Source of the DNA: Gelatoporia subvermispora B
Lineage: Eukaryota; Basidiomycota; Agaricomycetes; Polyporales; Gelatoporiaceae
Direction of reading: 5' to 3'
Assembly: GCA_000320605.2 (NCBI GenBank)
Contig: KB445798.1
Location: 1,681,541-1,745,540 of the forward strand
Length of the DNA: 64,000 bases
This document shows positions 15,162 through 26,588 of this stretch, in pieces; the stretch's first letter is position 1; each line of letters opens with the position of its first letter. The translations under genes and the position numbers were made by a program. Under the pieces are notes generated by a model. It worked only from the letters and a program-made list of their open reading frames with translations. It was not told the origin of the DNA and made no database searches.

Positions 15162-16165
15162 ATGACGACTCCAGAGCTTGAATTTCTGTCGTTAGATGCA
15201 GCGCAGGCACACACTGCGACAGTCATACTTATACATGTCAGTACACAGTCGTTCCGTATTCTTTCTCATGTCCCTGACTGGCATGACGCGGTATTGCAGG
15301 GCTTGAGTGGCTCGGGACATGGCTGGAAGCCCATCGTCAATGTATTGAAAGGGGACCCAGAGCTGCAGCATATCAAGTGGATCATGCCGCACGCGTGAGT
15401 ATTTCATATCGATCCGTCTCTGCCTCTGGGCACGTTATGCAATACGGATCCTGACTGGAACTGGGCTTCCAGACCTACGATGAGCGTCACCGTGCACCAG
15501 GGGAAGGTGATGCCTGCATGGTGCGCACTCCCATATTGCACTGATCCTACTACAGAATTTAATTAATGCCCTGCCTCCGCCGTAGGTACGATACTATGAA
15601 ATTCGGTCCAGGCGGGGCGGACGACGAGCCCGGGATGCTGCGCTCGCGCGCGCGCATAGAGCAGTTCGTCGAGGCCGAGGTCGCGGCGGGTATACCTGCA
15701 GAGCGTATTCTCATCGGCGGGTTCAGCCAGGGCGGGACCATGAGCGCGCTGACGGGCCTCACCATCGCGCCGAAACTCGCGGGTGTCGTTGTGCTGAGCG
15801 GGCGGCTCCCCCTGCAGAGCAAGTTCAAGGAGGTGTGTCTCCGCGTAGCTTGTTGTACAGCTGGGGCTTTGTAAATGCTAACTGTGTTCGACGCGCTGGG
15901 CGTGTAGATAGCGTCGGAGCATTGTCGCTCCCTCCCGATCTTCTGGGGACAGGGTACGGAGGACCAGACTGTGCAACTCGTCCAGGCTACGCAGTCCGTG
16001 GAATGTTTGACGAACACGCTCGGTATCACGGCTGCAGACCCGGATGCACCAGAGAACGGTGGGCTCAGCTTCCACCAGTACGAAGGGCTGGGACATTCGA
16101 TTTCTCCTGAAGAGCTCGAGGATTTGAAACGCTGGTTGAAGAGGGTATTGCCGACTGAGGCCTGA
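15162..16165 (+). CDS. APT1: Acyl-protein thioesterase / lysophospholipase (APT1-like alpha/beta hydrolase)
   Basis: Removes palmitoyl groups from cysteine residues of membrane-anchored proteins and may also act on lysophospholipids. Exons are 15162-15236, 15300-15394, 15473-15520, 15586-15832 and 15908-16165. The N-terminal strand ATVILIHGLSGSGHGW contains the oxyanion Leu-Ser loop. The nucleophile elbow is GGFSQGG. The acid Asp lies in FWGQGTEDQTV (usually HGxxDxxV). The catalytic His lies in YEGLGHSISPEE. Length, about 240 residues, fits the APT1/YLR118c group. The protein is soluble with no signal peptide. The middle part, PTMSVTVHQGKVMPAWYD, matches the family's position for the substrate-cap loop (typically MPSWFD). 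Confidence 0.93.
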
Positions 16166-19100
16166 TGAACGCAGTGGTTCGGTGGCTGTCGTCGGATTTG
16201 CATTACTCATGTCTTTCTGATTGTGTCTGTTGTATGGGACCATGCATACCCCCCAGGCTGTCGGCTGTATCATTTGTGTGGATTGAACTCAATTCGTACC
16301 CGCAGCGCCGGGCCAAAGCGCACACTAAGGGAAGTCTCCCCACTTGAGCTAGCTAGCTACACTTTGACCTCGTTTCGATGCACCGGGTTTGAAAATGTTC
16401 CGTTTCCCACTGTGCTACACTTTGCCCCTACACTTCCCGGACGAGCTGCATCTTCCCAAAGGACAGAGACCAGTGTGTGCCTCCAAGGCACATACCATAA
16501 TCGGACGTTCAAGCTCAAGATGAAGGTGTGACCGACAGGTAATGGAGAGATCGGCCATATCACGCTCGAACGCGACGACTTGCGCGTCTCATCTATTCGA
16601 GTTTTCGCTAGGCGTCAATAACCAGCGCTCGGTTTTGTTTCAGCGGCGAACACAGCCAACATCTGAAAAGAGTATGACTTTCCCGAAAACTACACTTCCT
16701 GCGCGGCGAGCGCATGTCACATGTTGTTATGCGTACCCAGAACAAGAGCATACATTAAGAGACAAAAGAGATACAAAAACACAACGCAGGTGATGTTCCA
16801 CCAATATGACGCGCATCATCCAAGATAACCCGTTCCTGATCTTCAAGCCGCGCTGGACATGAGGAAGCCGACCTGCTTGCCGTCAGACCAGCAGGTAGAG
16901 AATGAAATTCTGGGACGGCGCAAAGGGAGCATAATCGTTATCCGAGCAAGACCACTAAGTGCGGAGCAGAAGTCTTCGAGATGTGCCTCTGACCTCAGAG
17001 TATACGATACTGGAGGACCTCGGGCACGGAAGATAGCCGCCTCCACAGGAGATGCCCGGAGTAACTTGAGAGTACGGTCGCAATTGTCCCGATTATTGGT
17101 CAGTCCCCGGCGTATACGGAAGCAGTAGCAAGAGCATGTAAGGAACGACTGAGGCGGCGAGTAGTAGCGAGACCCCGAAGCATCTGGAAGACCAACGAGC
17201 AGAAGCAAGCATTGTCGCAGCCCTTTCCCGTGAAGCTTGTTCTGTGGAGGCTACGTTAAGATATGAATCATAGGTCGAAATAGCGCGAGTCAAGCCGCAA
17301 CGCGCCGCAGGACTGAGAGCATAACGTCGCGGGATGACGAGAACTCGGCTTTCTGCGATCTGGGATAGCGAGAAACGAGTGACCGGCACAAGGGGCTTCT
17401 GTTTTTTATGGGGCGTCAGCAGGTTTCCATGAGTCGAACGGATACTCGTCATATTGGATCAATGTCGTAGATTGCGAAGAGACAGGAGTCGCCATCAGGA
17501 GGGAGTAGGATACCAAATCTTGGTGCCCCGACGAAGATAGATGTAGAGACCTCGCCGTCATGTGAACCAAGAAGCGCAACAGACGATCCTAGAAGGGCAC
17601 ACGCGATGATAAGTCATAGCATATGCCCCGGAAATTCGGTGTTCACCGAGGGTTGTAGGACCAACCGCAGAATGACATGGTCCCAGAGATGTGTGAAGGA
17701 GCGTATTGGCGATGCGTCGGTGAGATGCACGGCCGCCAAGGCATGAGCTGGGAGTGACATCAAAGGAGAACAGAGGGAGATTGTTGATGAATACGATGAG
17801 CTGACAGGGCTGAGGAGTACACGAAGAGCATATAAAGACGTCGAGACAGAGGCAGGAGAGCGTTAGGACTCGTGCATACAGTCGCACCTGTATATGCTAG
17901 AACTGCGAGACATTAATTGCTGCTGCCAGATGACGTCTCCGACGTCAACTTGACAGCCAGCAAAGTGTTTGCGCAGCACGTACGGTTCCGGGTTGTGCAA
18001 TCGGCGAATGGGTCAGGGAGGTCTGTGTTCACTGGGATTCAGAAGGCGTCGGAGCCATTCCCACTACGACTAGTAGTGGGTCTTGGGAAACTAATTGTCC
18101 GCGAAAAGACTACAAACAACTCCGATCGTGTTTGTAATGCCCAAAAACCTTTTCGGAGATTGAAACAGTCACGCGTATGTCCCACGGTTACAATTCTCGG
18201 CGTCTAATGCTCGCGACCTACAGGCGCGCCGAGGGGGAGTCGAGAAGCTTTCTGACTGCCTGAGCTTCTCTAGACTGGTCCTCGGGGGGCGCGAAACTTG
18301 GTCGTAGTGGGCCCTGCCGCGCTTGCGCGGCATTATGCGAGGTTCAGAAGGCGTCGGAGCCATTCCGCAAATTGAGAGCGGGCGCCTTGCCACGTTAGAC
18401 CCACGTGCCCTTGCTCAATGGGTCCCCTTGCTTGACAAGGGTTCTGTCCGACCGAGAATTGAAGCCCACTTTCGTCTCACCATTTGTAGTTATTTGGCCT
18501 TATCACGTGCTAGCGCGCACATGCACACTACAAGCACGCGCAAATACAGTCCCTTTTATTTCCTTTTATATCATACAAACCCTATACATCATAACAGTAC
18601 ATCAAGAATTCCCGGTCTGAATGGAATCGTGACCCATTTTCTCTCACCATACCTCCGTCGCGATATTCAAAGCTTCTAAGCAATCATCCTCTTGAAGAAG
18701 AGGTGAACTATGTGACACCATGAAAAGCTCTTCGTCGAAGTCTTGTAGGAGTGGGATTGTCGCTCTTCCCGAACTTTGGGACATAATCGATGTATAAGTT
18801 GAATAGACTAAGGCTGCCTGTTGGAGGTGTTGCGACGTAGACCAGCACGTAAGGGATTGTTTGGCCCTGACCACAATAATCCGTGAAAGCGTATGCTGCT
18901 GTCATGGGAAATTGACACCTGCAGACGGTTTGCAAATATATCTTACGACTGTTCCTGCTTGCGTGGACCGTAATTTGGAACGACCGTGTCGCAACCTCAA
19001 CCGGAATAACAGAATCTTCCAGGCCCTCTGGTGCTTGCAGGGATGGAATATACCATTGTGGTCATCGTTATAAAAAAATATGCTCTGAACGAGAAAGTCG

Positions 19101-20342
19101 AACACGTGCAACAGGGCAAGCAAGGGTTCTGCCGTCAAGAGGCGGCAATTCACCGAGTTAGGGTGAGCCGACGTCTGCCCACGTGCATCGCACGACGCAT
19201 ACAGGCTCAGACGAACGACCAGTATCGACGGTGTGCAAAGCTTCGCTTTCAGAGTGTCTGATCTGGTGCACACAATCTTCTGTGGCTGGACAACGCTTCC
19301 TAAAATATTTCTCCTCCCACTGCATGATGATCACATTGAGCGGATAACACAGCGTTCCGGACTGGACTCAGAGTTACTTACTCGTCTACAACCGCTCTAT
19401 TGGGCTATCCAAATTGAGCGCAGAAAATGCTCCGTCACTCGGGTGGTTGCATCGAATCGCCTGCTTTGTGTTCAGATGCACCGTTCCGCTCATAATGACT
19501 GGCAGACTCCCATCCCCGAGCACCACATTAAGGCCTATATTCCCTCATACACTGGCAGTGAGAGCATGCCTCGAGAGTCATTAGTGTACGCACCCCAAGC
19601 TCCAGGTTGCTGATGCTAGTCTTGAGAAGCTAGGAGATGTCCACAATTACGTCCGACGGCTCTCGTGCCATCTCATGGATCTCTGGTTGGGCTTGGGTCA
19701 TAGCTGCATTGCTGGGTGCGTAGGGACTGTAAGTTACGTTCTATTCCGTGTATGCGAGAGTTGGTGTGGTCGTACTGAAGGCACAGATTTGCGGTTGAGT
19801 GTGGATCTATGATGTTCTAGGCACGAGACACCCTGATCGTATGCCATGAGAGCTTGACTGATCGGCAGGCTCTCTGGATGTAGTAAATGATGTGCAGTCT
19901 TATGAAGGGTCTATTAATGACTGGTGAGGTAGGTGCGTGCATCCGGTCATATTTAGTTACAGTATCACTGATGCTGTGTCCTGGACGTATATAGAAGCTC
20001 CGTCGGATGAATCGGATGGGTATCGTTACTGAAGGATATATCATTTGTGCGCATGACGCGCGGCGCTCGATGACCTCTTCGCCCTGTTATGTATCACATC
20101 AAAACCAATATGCATGCATCTGAAAGCTTCGGCCTCCGCAACGTGTTTGATTTCCGATAAGCATACTTCTCCCGAGCTTTATCCGTGCTGTGTGCTAGTA
20201 GAGCACGTGTGAGATGCGAGGCTGTACAAACCATATACGACAAGCAGCTTACACGTAGCTCGACGCAGACTCGCACATCTTGTTTCCTGCCATACTCTGG
20301 ACGACTTCTATCCGTACTCCCTCATACTGATCCATAGCTACA
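16166..20342. other. Gene-poor region before the NLR gene
   Basis: About 4.2 kb without a supported gene. On the minus strand between 16800 and 17900 there are several short readable frames that might be exons of a decayed gene, but no family was recognised and frames are broken. A small repeat structure at 18038-18366 has its own entry. Otherwise only short shadow frames are seen. Confidence 0.45.
18038..18366. repeat. Nested direct and inverted repeats (possible small mobile-element scar)
   Basis: An exact 24-bp direct repeat starting TTCAGAAGGCGTCGG occurs at 18038-18061 and 18343-18366. Just inside the left copy lies CCCACTACGAC (18060-18070), and its exact reverse complement GTCGTAGTGGG lies at 18301-18311. 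Near the right end there is a short hairpin CCGCGCTTGCGCGG, and an inner inverted pair GAGAAGCT / AGCTTCTC lies at about 18241-18270. The order direct repeat, inverted repeat, inverted repeat, direct repeat resembles a small insertion, but 24 bp is long for a target duplication and 31 bases separate the right inverted and direct repeats. No coding capacity. Confidence 0.5.
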
Positions 20343-23300
20343 ATGCCGAACTTCAAGTCCGCCCGATCGTTCTTGAAGCGAGCTCGGAATAGACGTCAGC
20401 TGAAGAACCAAGGCTTGACGACGGCGGCGGGCGAAGGGCAGACTGAGGCATATAGCTTGATGCCCTCGATACCAAACATCATGGATGCGGACACTACAGC
20501 TGAGCAAAGTGTGCGCCCTGATCAGGCTAATGATCAGGTTCGATCTTTGTCCAAAGGATCATTTGTGCTCGAGACTGATGTTTCTCCAGGCTGTCAACGC
20601 AGACGTAACGATCGACCCCCCGGATCCGGCAGCTCCAGTGTTGTCTCAAGATGCAGAACAAATGCCGAGCAGCACCCCCGCACCATCCGCTCCTCAGGAC
20701 ATGGCCGCGCTATCGCAACAGACCGGACTGCACAGTCAGGCGCCGACCGCAAAGCCGAAGGTGAAGACGCCCGCTGAACAGCTGCAGGAGTTATTTCAAG
20801 AGGCTCTGGACCAGTACGCTAATCGGACTAAGACGAACCTGAGAGAAAATCCCCTCGCTACCCGACTTAGCAGCTGCGACTCGGTTGAAGCGGTGACAAC
20901 GATATTGAACGAGCACATCAGCGCCTTCGAAGATTTTCGAGAGAATGGGACAGGGGTACAGCTGATGCGACGGCTCAAGCCGATCGTCTCGAGTTTGCTG
21001 GCTCTACATCTTAATGAGACAGTGGGAGAAGGCGTAGGAGTGGTGAGTCATGAGCAATCGTGTTGTCTTTCAGTACCGCAAACCTCAAGAATAATTTAGG
21101 TATTTGGACCAGGGAAGGCGATCATAGGAGCCATCGGTGTCCTGCTCGAGGTATGTTCCTTTATCTGATCGCTTTCCGCTCTGCCTCTGACGTTTATGAT
21201 GGTACGAAGGCAGTCAAACGTGTCAGTGATAGCTACGACGCTCTCTTGGAACTCTTTGAGTGCGTTGAGAACTTCCTTTTTCGCCTCGAAGTCTACACCA
21301 AGATCGATCTGGCTGCGGCGATGAAGGACATTGTTGTCAAGACTTTGGTCGAAGTCATCTCAATCTTTGGACTTGCCACCGAGCAGGTTACGTCAGGACG
21401 CTTCCGTACGGAATCTGGCTTGTGGAATCTTGATCAATGCTCACCAGCCTGTAGAAAAATATGCCAAGACACTTCTAGGAGACATGACCATTGAGAATGC
21501 GCTGAGAAGACTGAATACTCTCGCAACGTTGGAAGATCGAACGACTGCAGCCGAAAGCTTTTGGGTTATTCATGGTCTCGTGCAAAATCTCAAGTCATTG
21601 ATGATGAGTATGTGGAGCTACCGACACTCGTTACAATACTCTCACGTTCTAAACTAGATGAAGAATTGTCGACGCTGTCCATTCAGAAGACCTTATTTGA
21701 ATTGAAAGAGTCTGTCGGTGTGTCGCATTTATGACATTTTTACCTGGAGTAAACACTAACATACAGTACTGTACAGCGGAGACACAACGTTGGTTAATCT
21801 TTGCTCCCCCGTGTTCATTCTCACAAATACCACCGATATGATAGGTAATGAGATGATCAAGGAGTATCGCAGATGGCTGTCGCCACCAGATCCATCGAGT
21901 AATCATAACACCGCAGTCAAGTCTCATCATGAAGGCACAGCCGTTTGGTTCATTGAAGGCGAAATCATGCGGAATTGGATGACGAACGGATCGCTGATGT
22001 GGATCAACGGCAAGCGTACGCGCTTACCATTCATTGCATGTGTATCGTTTCTGACACAATGATATGTGTATAGCCGGGTCGGGGAAGACTGTGCTCTGGT
22101 GCGTAGATGCTTCGTTGAGAGGGTCTGATCTCAAGACTCATGGCTATGCAGCTCCTCCATTATAGAAGACATCAGGCGTCGCTGCCTCTTGGATCCACGC
22201 TACATTCTGGTGTACTTCTACTGTGATTTCCGCGATCCTGCGAAACAAGACGTACACGGCCTTCTGCTGCACCAGCTCATACGCATCGCATCATGTTCAA
22301 ATGCATGTCTCGCGATGCTTTCCAACCTCTACTCCATGCATAATCAAGGGTCGGAGCGGCCAACTGATGATCGTCTTATCAGATGTCTCAAGGAGATGCT
22401 GCAAGCCCTTGCAGACCATCCAGTATACATTATAATCGACGCACTGGACGAATGTCCCAATTCTGGTATACCGGCGCCACGCAAGCGTATGTTGACACTT
22501 GCCGGAGATCTTATCACCATGCACCTCCCGAACCTGCACATCTGCATCACCAGTCGACCAGAGCGCGACATTGCGGTGGTCCTAAAGCCGCTTGCAAGTC
22601 AATGCATCGGTATTGATGCAGAGGACGGCCAATCACGGGACATTGCCCGCTATGTGTGTGCAGCTGTAGAGTCCGACTCAGGCTACGAGTTGTGGGAAGG
22701 CGAAGAAAAGGCTCTCGTTATCAAAGAGCTTTCTGCCAAGGCAAATGGCATGTAGGTATCTGATGGATGATCAACTCCCGTTCAGAAAGTTCTGATCCTG
22801 TAATGTATTAGGTTTCGCTGGGCATACTGCCAGCTAGATGTGCTACGCAACTGCCTCTCCATCCGACAAGCCTTACAAGATCTTCCAGAAACCCTTGACG
22901 AGACATACATGCGCATATTGGAGCGTCTCAATAGGCACAACTGGAAACTCACTCATCGACTTCTTCAATGCCTGACGGTTTGTGTTCGACCACTTACCGC
23001 TAGAGAGCTTGTCGAGACTCTTTCAGTGGACATCGACTCGGGAAGTATTCCGCAGCTCAAGACTGACTGGCGACGATCGAACCCCGAGTTACACATTCAC
23101 ATACTTTGCTCAGCCCTAGTCGAGATCAACCCTGATACCAAGCGGGTGCAATTCGCTCACTTCTCCGTTCAAGAATACCTGCTTTCGAGTCGCCTTGCAA
23201 CAGAACAGGAAGCATCCCTGAGACAATTCCACATAGTCAGTAGGGATGCACATGCGGTCATTGCAAGGGTTTGCCTAGGTGTCCTTCTGGGGCTACAAGT

Positions 23301-26300
23301 GTCTAATGATGATCAAGACACTACTGTATTTGCAGAATGGGCCTCTTCCTTGTCAGTATATTCCGCGGAACATTGGGTAGTCCATGCCCAGTTCGAAAAT
23401 GTGGCTAACAGTATTCGAGAAGCCATGCAATATTTTTTCAACCCCAGCTATCAGTACATTGAAGCTTGGAACCAGATCTACAATGCAAACCATTGGTTGC
23501 CTGAACATAGGGGAGGTGCACTGTACTGTGCTGCACGATACGGTTTCATAGATGTAGTGGCACATATACTGCACCACTGTACTGGCACTGGCGCCAATAT
23601 CGACATTCAGGGCGGAGATTACGGAAGCGCACTGGGTGCTGCATCACGCGAGGGACATCTCGACATTGTCCGCCTGCTCATGGAAAACGGCGCCGACATC
23701 AACATCCAGGGCAGCGAATATGGAAGCGCCGTGGGTGTTGCATCATATTGGGGACATCCCGAGGCTGTCCGCCTGTTCATAGAGAACGGCGCCGACATCA
23801 ACATCCAGGGTGGCGAATACGGAAGTGCGCTGGGTGCTGCATCATACCGGGGACATCTTGAGATTGTTCGCATGCTCAGGGACAACGGCGCCGACATCAA
23901 CATCCGGGGTGGCGAATACGGAAGTGCGCTGGGTGCTGCATCATACCGGGGACATCTCGAGATTGTTCGCATGCTCACGGACAACGGCGCCGACATCAAC
24001 ATCCAGGTCGGCGAATACGGTAGTGTGCTGGGTTTTGCATCATTTTTGGGACGTCTCGAGATTGTCCGCATGCTCATAGACAACGGCGCCGACATCAACA
24101 TCCAGGCCGGCAAATACGGAAGTGCGCTGGGCGCTGCATCATACCGGGGAGATCTCGAGATTGTCCGCATGCTCATAGACAACGGCGCCGACATCAACAT
24201 CCAGGGCGGCGAATTCGGAAGTGCGCTGGGTGCTGCATCATTTTGGGGAGATCTCGAGATTGTCCGCATGCTCATGGACGACGGCGCCGACATCAACATC
24301 CGGGGCGGCGAATACGGAAGTGCGCTGGGTGCTGCATCATACCGGGGACATCTCGAGATTGTTCGCGTGCTCGCGGACAACGGCGCCGACATCAACATCC
24401 GGGGCGGCGAATACGGAAGTGCGCTGGGTGTTGCATCATACGAGGGGCATCTTGACATTGTTCACCTGCTCATAAACAACGGCGCCGACATCAACATCCA
24501 GGCCGGCAAATTCGGAAGTGCGCTGGGCGCTGCATCGCACAAGGAACATCTCGAGATTGTCCGCACGCTCATAGACAACGGCGCCGACATCAACATCCAG
24601 GGCGGCGAATACGGAAGTGCGCTGGGTGCTGCATCATACCGGGGAGATCTCGAGACGGTCCGCACGCTCATAGACAACGGCGCCGACATCAACATCCAGG
24701 GCGGCGAATGCGGAAGTGCGCTGGGTGTTGCATCATTTTACGGACATCTCGAGATTGTCCGCATGCTCATAGAAAGCGGCGCCGACATCAACATCCAGGG
24801 CGGCCACTACGGAAGCGCGCTGGGTGCTGCATCATACACGGGGCGTCTTGACATTGTCCGCCTGCTCATAGCGAAAGGCGCCGCCATCAACATCCAGGGC
24901 GGCGAATACGGAAGTGCACTGCTTGCTGCATCAAACGAGGGACATCTCGAGATTGTCCGCATGCTCATGGACAACGGCGCCGACATCAACATCCAGGGCG
25001 GCGAATACGGAAGTGCACTGGGTGCTGCATCATTTTGGGGAGATCTCGAGACGGTGCGCCTGCTCATGGACAACGGCGCTGACATCAACATCCAGGGCGG
25101 CGAATACGGAAGTGCGCTGGGTGTTGCATCATTTTANNNNNNNNNNNNNNNNNNNNNNNNNNNNNNNNNNNNNNNNNNNNNNNNNNNNNNNNNNNNNNNN
25201 NNNNNNNNNNNNNNNNNNNNNNNNNNNNNNNNNNNNNNNNNNNNNNNNNNNNNNNNNNNNNNNNNNNNNNNNNNNNNNNNNNNNNNNNNNNNNNNNNNNN
25301 NNNNNNNNNNNNNNNNNNNNNNNNNNNNNNNNNNNNNNNNNNNNNNNNNNNNNNNNNNNNNNNNNNNNNNNNNNNNNNNNNNNNNNNNNNNNNNNNNNNN
25401 NNNNNNNNNNNNNNNNNNNNNNNNNNNNNNNNNNNNNNNNNNNNNNNNNNNNNNNNNNNNNNNNNNNNNNNNNNNNNNNNNNNNNNNNNNNNNNNNNNNN
25501 NNNNNNNNNNNNNNNNNNNNNNNNNNNNNNNNNNNNNNNNNNNNNNNNNNNNNNNNNNNNNNNNNNNNNNNNNNNNNNNNNNNNNNNNNNNNNNNNNNNN
25601 NNNNNNNNNNNNNNNNNNNNNNNNNNNNNNNNNNNNNNNNNNNNNNNNNNNNNNNNNNNNNNNNNNNNNNNNNNNNNNNNNNNNNNNNNNNNNNNNNNNN
25701 NNNNNNNNNNNNNNNNNNNNNNNNNNNNNNNNNNNNNNNNNNNNNNNNNNNNNNNNNNNNNNNNNNNNNNNNNNNNNNNNNNNNNNNNNNNNNNNNNNNN
25801 NNNNNNNNNNNNNNNNNNNNNNNNNNNNNNNNNNNNNNNNNNNNNNNNNNNNNNNNNNNNNNNNNNNNNNNNNNNNNNNNNNNNNNNNNNNNNNNNNNNN
25901 NNNNNNNNNNNNNNNNNNNNNNNNNNNNNNNNNNNNNNNNNNNNNNNNNNNNNNNNNNNNNNNNNNNNNNNNNNNNNNNNNNNNNNNNNNNNNNNNNNNN
26001 NNNNNNNNNNNNNNNNNNNNNNNNNNNNNNNNNNNNNNNNNNGGTGAATACGGAAGTGCGCTGGGTGCTGCATCATACCGGGGACATCTCGAGATTGTCC
26101 GCATGCTCATGGACAACGGCGCCGACATCAACATCCAGGGCGGTAGATACGGAAGTGCGCTGGGTGTTGCATCATTTTACGGACATCTCGAGATTGTCCG
26201 CATGCTCATGGACAACGGCGCCGACATCAACATCCAGGGCGGCGAATACGGAAGTGCGCTGGGTGCTGCATCATACCGGGGACATCTCGAGATTGTCCGC

Positions 26301-26588
26301 ATGCTCATTGAGCTCGGTGCAGACGTCAATGCCCTCGCAGGGGAATATGGAACTGCACTGCATATGGCAGCATACAGAGGAGGATATGAGGCCGCTCGCA
26401 CATTGATCGAGCAAGGCGCGGATATCAATACACAGGGTAACAAGTATAGGAGTGCCCTTGAAGCGACTGAGTCGCAGGACGTACAAGATTGGAGGGACAT
26501 ACATAGGCCATACCGCGCAGAAAGATATAAGATGTTGAAGGGAAGACAGAAAATTGCGGATCTCCTGCGCCAGAAAGGTGCACAGTAG
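20343..26588 (+). CDS. NLR-like STAND receptor: Goodbye domain, NACHT ATPase, ankyrin repeat array
   Basis: Fungal STAND proteins use a NACHT NTPase as a switch, C-terminal repeats as sensor and an N-terminal domain as effector; many control heterokaryon incompatibility or immunity-like responses. Early exons are 20343-20537 (65 residues, basic), 20590-21042, 21100-21150, 21210-21386 and 21448-21607. The Goodbye-type domain shows ALDQYANRTKTNLRENP, FGPGKAIIGAIGVLLEA and FLFRLEVY. The NACHT P-loop NGKPGSGKTVLC spans a 25-nt exon (22074-22098). Walker B is YIIIDALDECPN, followed by ICITSRPERD. Then come FRWAYCQLD, LDETYMRILERLN and FAHFSVQEYLLSSRL, and from 23590 the ankyrin units. Translation ends at TAG 26586-26588 after a more divergent C-terminal cap (GADVNALAGEYGTALHMAA). 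An assembly gap lies inside the array, and the frame after the gap differs from the frame before it. The gene is otherwise intact. Confidence 0.9.
23590..26333 (+). repeat. 99-bp (33-residue) ankyrin-coding repeat array with very high internal identity
   Basis: Fifteen complete units plus the start of a sixteenth are readable before the gap and about three after it. The consensus begins GADINIQGGEYGSALGAAS and ends HLEIVRMLMDN. Most units differ from each other at only a few codons, and several share long identical DNA runs, so the array has been homogenised or amplified recently. The first two units and the final two are more divergent, as expected at array borders. Substitutions cluster at a few columns: residues 7-11, the pair at 20-21 (YR, FW, FY, HK, YE, FL, YT), 22-23 and 29-32. 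Confidence 0.92.
25137..26042. other. Assembly gap of 906 N inside the ankyrin array
   Basis: The sequence is unknown here. Both flanks are ankyrin units. By repeat phase, the A at 25136 corresponds to 26179 and the G at 26043 to 26241. If the array were uninterrupted, the true gap length would have to be congruent to 61 modulo 99 (for example 853 or 952), not 906. The frame is also off by one across the gap. The N run is therefore an estimate. Confidence 0.97.

Noticed and set aside
16800..17900. Possible decayed gene on the minus strand
   Set aside because: Several short readable pieces were seen, but no domain could be named and the pieces do not join in frame.
23619..25091. Long antisense and +1-frame reading frames across the ankyrin array (up to 279 residues)
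   Set aside because: The 99-bp unit is a multiple of three and has no stop in these frames, so repetition alone keeps them open. Their products are simple repeats without family similarity.
23590..26333. CRISPR-like regular repeat pattern
   Set aside because: Units of 99 bp without spacers, translating into ankyrin repeats in a eukaryotic gene with introns.
25137..26406. Continuation of the pre-gap NLR frame through the gap to 26406
   Set aside because: After the gap this frame no longer encodes ankyrin units; the real frame is shifted and ends at 26588. The apparent continuity depends only on the arbitrary N count.
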